Part shown: piece by piece, positions 59,641 through 64,000 of the stretch
Position numbering within the stretch: the first letter of the stretch is position 1
How the letters are laid out: each line of letters begins with the position of its first letter
Source: CALACW01 sp002431305
GTDB taxonomy: Bacteria > Bacillota > Clostridia > Oscillospirales > Acutalibacteraceae
NCBI GenBank assembly: GCA_937890355.1
Contig: CALACW010000133.1
Span: 21,023 to 85,022, forward strand
DNA: 64,000 nt
Direction of reading: 5' to 3'
Notes under the pieces: generated by a model
Database searches by the model: none
What the model saw: the letters and a program-made list of their open reading frames with translations, nothing else
What the model was told of the DNA's origin: nothing
Program-made: the position numbers and the translations under genes

Positions 59641-62382
59641 TTATCTTTGCGAGAAATAGTTGACTATTCCCTGCGCTATCGCCGTCGCATATAACGTCTG
59701 TCCCGTTTCGTCAGCCAGAATTTTCATGTTGCCCTCATTCGTAAGATATCCGCACTCCACGAGAACCGACGGGCACTCCTCTATTCTCGTAACGGCGTAC
59801 GGGAAAAACCTGGTGCCGAGATCGAGACCGTTATACTCACTCTTTGTCTTGTCGGTATAATAATAATTTCTGTACATAGAGACAAGTTGTGTGTGTATCG
59901 TATCGGCAAGCAGTTTCGAGTAACTTCTGTAATAAAACGTGTGCGTACCGTATGCCGACGCGTCCGACGAGCCGTCGCAGTGAATCGAAACAAATACGTC
60001 CGGCGAGACACTGCGCGCCGTATTAACCCTGTCGATCAAGGTAAATCCGGAACCTGATTTTCTCGTAAGGACGGTTTTTATACCGTTTGATTCAAGTATA
60101 CTCTTTACTTTTTCCGCTATGGAATACGTTATTTTTTCCTCGTAAACGCTATGATTAAACGCATAGGTGCCTGTATCGCCGAATCCTCCGTGACCGGGAT
60201 CTATCATTACTGTTAATGAGGAAATATCTTTGACGTTGTGTTTAAATATGAATTTTGTTCCCGTATCAGAGTCCGCAGTCATCGAATAGCCGTAAAATCC
60301 GCCTTTTTTTCTTAAATGAAGCCGTAATATTACCGCACCGTTACTGTCAGACAGCCATTCGCACGAGGTAAACAGAGGATCCGATGAAAAATCGAATGTT
60401 CCCGAGCATGTCGGAGCGTCATAGAATTTAATATCGACATACTCCGCCTCGCACGAGTCTACATTGTATTTACGTCCCAGATAGCCCTCTTTATATGTCT
60501 GAGGAGCTAAAGACACAATAACGCTCGTTCTGTAATTCTGTGAAAATGTTATAAAAGTTGTATTGCCGTCAAGAGACGCGGATGTAAGCGAAACCGTATT
60601 TTCAGGCATAACAAATCCGTTTATTATATACACGGCGTTTTCCGCTTTAAATTTTATGCCCGATGTAAGGCAGTACATAAATGTATTCTCATAAAGTTTT
60701 GTCGACTGAATATATCCGTACGTACCTTTTAACTGCGGCGTAGTCTCGGGAACGGAAAGGTCGTCGTTTTCCGACGCAGGCGTAGTCTCGGCTCTGTCGG
60801 GCAGTATAACGCACATATCGCGTCTGCCGAGTCCGTTGTCGGAATACTCGTTCACCTGAGATCTTCCGTTTATAATCTCATCCGACATTCCGTTTAAATA
60901 TCCGCAGAACGAAACGTCGGATTCGTCGGCTTCGCCCTTAAATCCGAGTGAGTACTCCGCAGTGTATTCGCTTCTGTTATCTTCTCCCGCAGACGATGAC
61001 GCCGTCAGCATGACGTATTCGCCGTTTATAAATGCAAAAACAGTGCTTCCGTCATAAGCGTTACAGCTTAGTGTAACACTCTTTTTATCTTCGGATAACG
61101 TAACTTTTGCATCCTTGATAATATCCTCACACTTATCAAAAATATACGTATATCCCGCGTTCATATGCCGAACTGTAATCATATTTCTGCCGGCGGACAG
61201 AGGAATTTCCGCTTTGAATTTACCGTCGTTATCGGCAGTAAACACATACCATGTCCTGTCCGCAGAATTTCTTATATAAAGTGCGTTTTCTTTTTTGCTC
61301 GTAACGCCCTCGAATTCGAGCGCGGTTTTGTCCTCGGAAAGCTGAAGCTTTGTTATATTAAGAGCCGTAATATCGATATCGTTATAGCCCTTAAAATACG
61401 AATACGCGCTGACGGTGCTGTTCTTTTTATTTTCAGCCAAAGCGTTTATATCATTATAAACGATTCCCGAGAGTGTACCGTTATTATAAACACAGCGAAT
61501 CTGTGAATAGATCTCATCATCCTCCGTCCAGTCTCCGCCCGCCGCTGTTTTTTCGTTATGAAGAACGCAGTAGATTCTCGCGTCATACTCTTTTGCAAGC
61601 GACGCATAAGACGAAATAAGACTGCCCGCAGAAACCGACGAAGACATCGCAGATGTTATGTCGGGAAAATACATATCGGCGCAGTTTGAGCTTATCCATT
61701 TATCAGCTGTTGAATTATCCGTTTCCGCGTCAAACATTATGCCGGAATCCAATTCTAAACTGTCATTTAAAAATCGGGTAAATGAAATCAGTGCGGAATC
61801 AAATGCCTCGCTCTTTTTCTCATCCGTAACGTGTTTCGATTTATATTCAGATACTCCGGTTAGAACAATGCCTTTTATGCCATAATTCTTAAACGGTGAT
61901 ACATAACCGTCCTCGATTTTAAACTTTTCACCTTTTAAAACGTCGGAAATATCCGCGCCGATATAGACATAAAGTCCCCTTGAAGAGGCATAATCGCACA
62001 GATATTTTATTTCGTCAAGTCCCGAGGATGTAACGTATTTACCGTCCTTTTTTACATCGATAATCAATGCGTTAACAGACAGCGTCGTCGTAACGTCAAT
62101 ACTGTCGGAAAGTGCGTTTTTTATTTCCTCGTCGGATTTTTTAATATCGCAAACCGCGTCGGGCGAAATCCGGACAAATCTCATATCAAGTAGCGTTTTG
62201 TCTTCGTCTCTTTTCATAAAAGAAAAGTCGGCTTCCTCCGAAACAAGTGTGTTATCCGTCTTTTTAAATATCGAAAAAAAATCAACCGACAGTCCCGCAA
62301 TTGCTATTGCGCCCACGCAGATAACGGAAGAAATGCATATAAAAACAATAAGCAGTATTCTCTTGGTTTTACTTCTCATCAT
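59641..62382 (-). CDS. Large N-acetylmuramoyl-L-alanine amidase with TIM-barrel-like N-terminus
   Basis: A 913-aa protein with one N-terminal membrane segment (about 9-28). Residues about 60-320 recall a DUF4015-type glycosidase barrel (NALIIDVKKDGKYVTSSGLDEI, RGLYVYIGADISD, DSGIMFDAETDN); this is tentative. Beta-rich modules follow (about 330-700). Residues about 715-913 are Amidase_3: MIDPGHGGFGDTG, the Glu of EEKITYS, SIHCDGS and VLVECGYLTN. It probably remodels peptidoglycan, perhaps for sporulation or division. Two ATGs open it (62382 and 62379) after GGAGG; it overlaps the exonuclease gene by 14 bp. Confidence 0.88.
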   Translation of the reverse strand: MMRSKTKRILLIVFICISSVICVGAIAIAGLSVDFFSIFKKTDNTLVSEEADFSFMKRDEDKTLLDMRFVRISPDAVCDIKKSDEEIKNALSDSIDVTTTLSVNALIIDVKKDGKYVTSSGLDEIKYLCDYASSRGLYVYIGADISDVLKGEKFKIEDGYVSPFKNYGIKGIVLTGVSEYKSKHVTDEKKSEAFDSALISFTRFLNDSLELDSGIMFDAETDNSTADKWISSNCADMYFPDITSAMSSSVSAGSLISSYASLAKEYDARIYCVLHNEKTAAGGDWTEDDEIYSQIRCVYNNGTLSGIVYNDINALAENKKNSTVSAYSYFKGYNDIDITALNITKLQLSEDKTALEFEGVTSKKENALYIRNSADRTWYVFTADNDGKFKAEIPLSAGRNMITVRHMNAGYTYIFDKCEDIIKDAKVTLSEDKKSVTLSCNAYDGSTVFAFINGEYVMLTASSSAGEDNRSEYTAEYSLGFKGEADESDVSFCGYLNGMSDEIINGRSQVNEYSDNGLGRRDMCVILPDRAETTPASENDDLSVPETTPQLKGTYGYIQSTKLYENTFMYCLTSGIKFKAENAVYIINGFVMPENTVSLTSASLDGNTTFITFSQNYRTSVIVSLAPQTYKEGYLGRKYNVDSCEAEYVDIKFYDAPTCSGTFDFSSDPLFTSCEWLSDSNGAVILRLHLRKKGGFYGYSMTADSDTGTKFIFKHNVKDISSLTVMIDPGHGGFGDTGTYAFNHSVYEEKITYSIAEKVKSILESNGIKTVLTRKSGSGFTLIDRVNTARSVSPDVFVSIHCDGSSDASAYGTHTFYYRSYSKLLADTIHTQLVSMYRNYYYTDKTKSEYNGLDLGTRFFPYAVTRIEECPSVLVECGYLTNEGNMKILADETGQTLYATAIAQGIVNYFSQR

Positions 62383-63250
62383 CGGCCTCCGCCTTTTTCT
62401 TTTCAGGCTTACTGTTCATATCTATAACTCTTTTTTTTATGTCAATATGGTCGAAATGCTCACGGTAACGAACGGAAAGCATTGATTTTTTCTTACAGTT
62501 TTTGCAGTAGAATGTAGCCCTGAATGCCTGATTTACAATGCGCCATTCGGAAATACGCTTCATGTAATTACTGCATTGTGCGCAGGGGCAGACCATCTTG
62601 CTCCTGTCTATACGTTCGTCGTGTATATCCGTTATGTTCTTAGCCTTAAACATCAGGCGTTTGTAAAAATTTCTGTCGCACTCCCGGACATATGAAGACA
62701 GTTCATCCTCGTTATACGCTTTTTTAAGACACCGCCGCGTAAGAAGACTGTCATCAAGTGCGCGATGGGTCGAAAACTCGCTTACGTCGATTCCGAAAAG
62801 CGCCGCGGCGGCGGAAAGTCCTATCTGCTGAGTCGTATCGAGATTTAAATGATTCTGACAATATTTCTGTGCATCCGCATAATATCGTATAAACGGGATA
62901 TAATCCGTATCACAAAAGCAAATCATATTTTCAAGCAGAACATGCAAATCCGTATTGCCCCAGGACATAAAAATGCAATCCCTGTCACCGAGCCATTTAG
63001 TAAAATCAGACAGCGCACGGTCAAATCCGACCCCGCCGTACATGTCCTCGTTTGTAATGTGCGTCAGGTCTTTCACCCGTCCGCTTAATTTTTTTGAAAG
63101 CTGAGAGCGTATCAAAACGGAAAAGGTATCAACAACGTCCATATTTTCGTCAATCATTACGGCTCCGATTTCAATTATTTCATTGAAAAAAGCTTTCACG
63201 GCTTTATTATACGCGTTGTTCCACTCTAAATCCATGACAACATAATACAA
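62369..63250 (-). CDS. DEDDh 3'-5' exonuclease with C-terminal zinc-ribbon-like region
   Basis: A 293-aa protein: MDLEWNN gives D-x-E, HITNEDM and the SWGNTDLHVLLENM stretch give the second Asp, and STHRALDDSLLTRRCL gives the final H-x(4)-D. This is the DnaQ/KapD-like DEDDh exonuclease pattern. A C-terminal part holds Cys pairs (CPCAQC and CKNCKK) fit for a zinc ribbon. It degrades or trims single-stranded nucleic acid. The TTG at 63250 with AGGTG 8 nt upstream is the best start; a GTG 9 bp earlier overlaps it. Confidence 0.85.
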   Translation of the reverse strand: MYYVVMDLEWNNAYNKAVKAFFNEIIEIGAVMIDENMDVVDTFSVLIRSQLSKKLSGRVKDLTHITNEDMYGGVGFDRALSDFTKWLGDRDCIFMSWGNTDLHVLLENMICFCDTDYIPFIRYYADAQKYCQNHLNLDTTQQIGLSAAAALFGIDVSEFSTHRALDDSLLTRRCLKKAYNEDELSSYVRECDRNFYKRLMFKAKNITDIHDERIDRSKMVCPCAQCSNYMKRISEWRIVNQAFRATFYCKNCKKKSMLSVRYREHFDHIDIKKRVIDMNSKPEKKKAEADDEK

Positions 63251-63339
63251 TACGATCACACCTAAATTATATTCTTTTTTAGTTTACTACACAACCGCTG
63301 TATTTGTCAAACCGTGTCATAAAATATTTTATATATTTG

Positions 63340-63368
63340 TTGAAAAATAATACTGCATGCGGTATAAT
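63340..63368 (+). promoter_or_regulatory. Promoter of the metal-chaperone gene with palindromic operator
   Basis: TTGAAA (63340-63345), 17 bp, TATAAT (63363-63368). In the spacer and touching the -10 is ATAC(T)GCATGC(G)GTAT (63350-63365), a 16-bp palindrome with one mismatched pair. ATAC...GTAT resembles CsoR-type copper operators in outline. Confidence 0.6.
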
Positions 63369-63397
63369 AAATAAGAAATAAAACGGAGGTCAGTAAA

Positions 63398-63595
63398 ATG
63401 GAAAAAGTATTTAAAGTTTCGGGAATGATGTGTTCCCACTGCGAAAAAAGAGTCGAAAAGGCAGTCTCGGCAGTAGACGGAGTTTCAGCCGTCAAAGCCG
63501 ATTCAAAAAACGGAACTTGTACCGTAACGTTTGACAATGCAAATGAATCCGATATCAAAAAAGCAATTACCGATGCAGGATATTCCGCGGAGTAA
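63398..63595 (+). CDS. Heavy-metal-associated (copper chaperone-like) protein
   Basis: A 65-aa HMA-domain protein with the Cu+/Zn2+-binding C12-S-H-C15 in GMMCSHCEKRVEKAVSAVDGV, the typical ferredoxin-like beta-alpha-beta-beta-alpha-beta length and an acidic later helix. It would pass a soft metal ion to a transport ATPase, which is not in this window. GGAGG is 9 nt upstream. It is closed by a bidirectional terminator. Confidence 0.93.
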   Translation: MEKVFKVSGMMCSHCEKRVEKAVSAVDGVSAVKADSKNGTCTVTFDNANESDIKKAITDAGYSAE

Positions 63596-63607
63596 AAAAA
63601 CAGCAAG

Positions 63608-63643
63608 AAATCGCAGTCGAAAAAAGAGACTGCGATTTTTTTC
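63608..63643. terminator. Bidirectional terminator
   Basis: AAATCGCAGTC/GACTGCGATTT stem (63608-63618 and 63627-63637), with T-runs beyond it in both directions; it serves the HMA gene and the convergent YbaK-like gene. Confidence 0.85.
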
Positions 63644-63661
63644 TGTTATAATAATATCGTG

Positions 63662-64000
63662 TTATTCAGCGGGTATTTTGCAAACATCAACCCAGCCCAT
63701 GCTCTGCGAACACTCTTCGAGTTCGGGAATACTGAGTCCTATCGCACTCGAAGCCGTACCGCACGCAGGGTAAACGGTTTCAAACTTCTTAAGACTCTCG
63801 TCAAGATAAACCTCAACTCCGTCGTTTAATGCAAACGGACACACACCCCCTACCATATGACCGGTCTTAGGCTCAACCTCGTCGTGGGAGAGCATTTTCG
63901 CCTTACAGTGAAACGTCGCTTTGTATTTTGCATTGTCGATTCTCGCGTCGCCCGCGGCAATTACAAGAATCGTCTTATCCCCCGTATTAAACGAAAGCGT
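63662..64000 (-). CDS. YbaK/EbsC-like aminoacyl-tRNA deacylase, partial
   Basis: The frame is open from the right edge, so 112 C-terminal residues are visible and the start is outside. GDARIDNAKYKATFHCKAKM, then GHMVGGVCPFALNDGVEVYLD, YPACGTASSAIGLSIPELEE match the YbaK/ProX family, which removes misacylated amino acids (often Cys or Ala) from tRNA-Pro. The length still to come should be about 45-50 residues in the family. It ends just past the shared terminator. Confidence 0.9.
   Translation of the reverse strand, partial: TLSFNTGDKTILVIAAGDARIDNAKYKATFHCKAKMLSHDEVEPKTGHMVGGVCPFALNDGVEVYLDESLKKFETVYPACGTASSAIGLSIPELEECSQSMGWVDVCKIPAE

Noticed and set aside
1..64000. CRISPR array, IS element, or prophage
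   Set aside because: No regularly spaced repeat array, transposase, integrase or phage structural gene was found; the 20- to 22-bp phased motifs are too few and too degenerate.

Overview
The window looks like chromosome of an anaerobic, low-to-moderate GC, Gram-positive gut bacterium of class Clostridia, probably near the Ruminococcaceae/Oscillospirales. The signs are strong GGAGG ribosome sites, sigma-A promoters with 17-bp spacers, a ferredoxin-dependent 2-oxoacid oxidoreductase, a CwlD-type spore-cortex amidase, BspA-type leucine-rich-repeat surface proteins, a short SRP RNA beside dnaX-ybaB-recR, and glycan-use genes with GPH-family transporters. No phage, IS element or CRISPR array was seen. 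The assignment rests on gene content only.

Layout. 1-10113 (-): one giant secreted protein (LRR, Cys-rich modules, FN3/Ig, PKD, CnaB-like), running off the left edge. 10.3-14.8 kb: orphan hisIE, an acyl-CoA ligase, a divergent NTF2-LytTR regulator, a decayed alpha/beta-hydrolase gene and an FNT channel. 15.0-15.3 kb: tRNA-Trp and tRNA-CAU (probably Ile2). 15.3-20.7 kb (-): a 38-aa membrane peptide, a GME-like protein, radA, cwlD, an isolated 41-aa amphipathic peptide, a lipoprotein cyclophilin and a polyprenyl sugar phosphotransferase. 20.8-22.4 kb: GPH transporter. 22.6-25.7 kb (+): SRP RNA, dnaX, ybaB, recR. 25.7-28.2 kb: FGGY kinase and an unknown protein. 28.4-33.1 kb (+): second acyl-CoA ligase, four-subunit 2-oxoacid:ferredoxin oxidoreductase and a small unknown protein. 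33.0-37.3 kb: truncated BspA fragment, membrane GDPD, cysteine-protease-like plus acyltransferase pair, DUF4474-like protein. 37.3-40.2 kb (+): candidate preQ1 riboswitch with queT, then a two-component system. 40.5-46.6 kb (+): second giant secreted protein (amidase, SH3b, Cys-rich repeats, vWA, InlB-like repeats). 46.7-48.2 kb (-): tRNA-Leu, membrane protein, flavin reductase. 48.3-57.1 kb: sugar catabolism (GH4, BadF-type kinase, GH109-like oxidoreductase, TIM-barrel isomerase, HAD phosphatase, GPH transporter, GH35). 57.3-64.0 kb: LCP protein, RluA-type pseudouridine synthase, a 913-aa amidase, a DEDDh exonuclease, a metal-binding chaperone and a partial YbaK.

How the genes may work together. 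The ligase-oxidoreductase operon could activate a free carboxylate to its CoA ester and reductively carboxylate it to a 2-oxoacid, or run the reverse. Its ligase promoter shares an AATTRACC-type direct-repeat signature with the intergenic region between the first ligase and its divergent LytTR regulator, which suggests a small regulon. The 48-57 kb block looks like uptake and breakdown of a galactose- or amino-sugar-containing glycan. The two giant proteins share a Cys-rich module and probably work at the cell surface.

Limits. No alignment, HMM or folding software was run. Domain names come from motif reading, and family names marked tentative rest on recollection.
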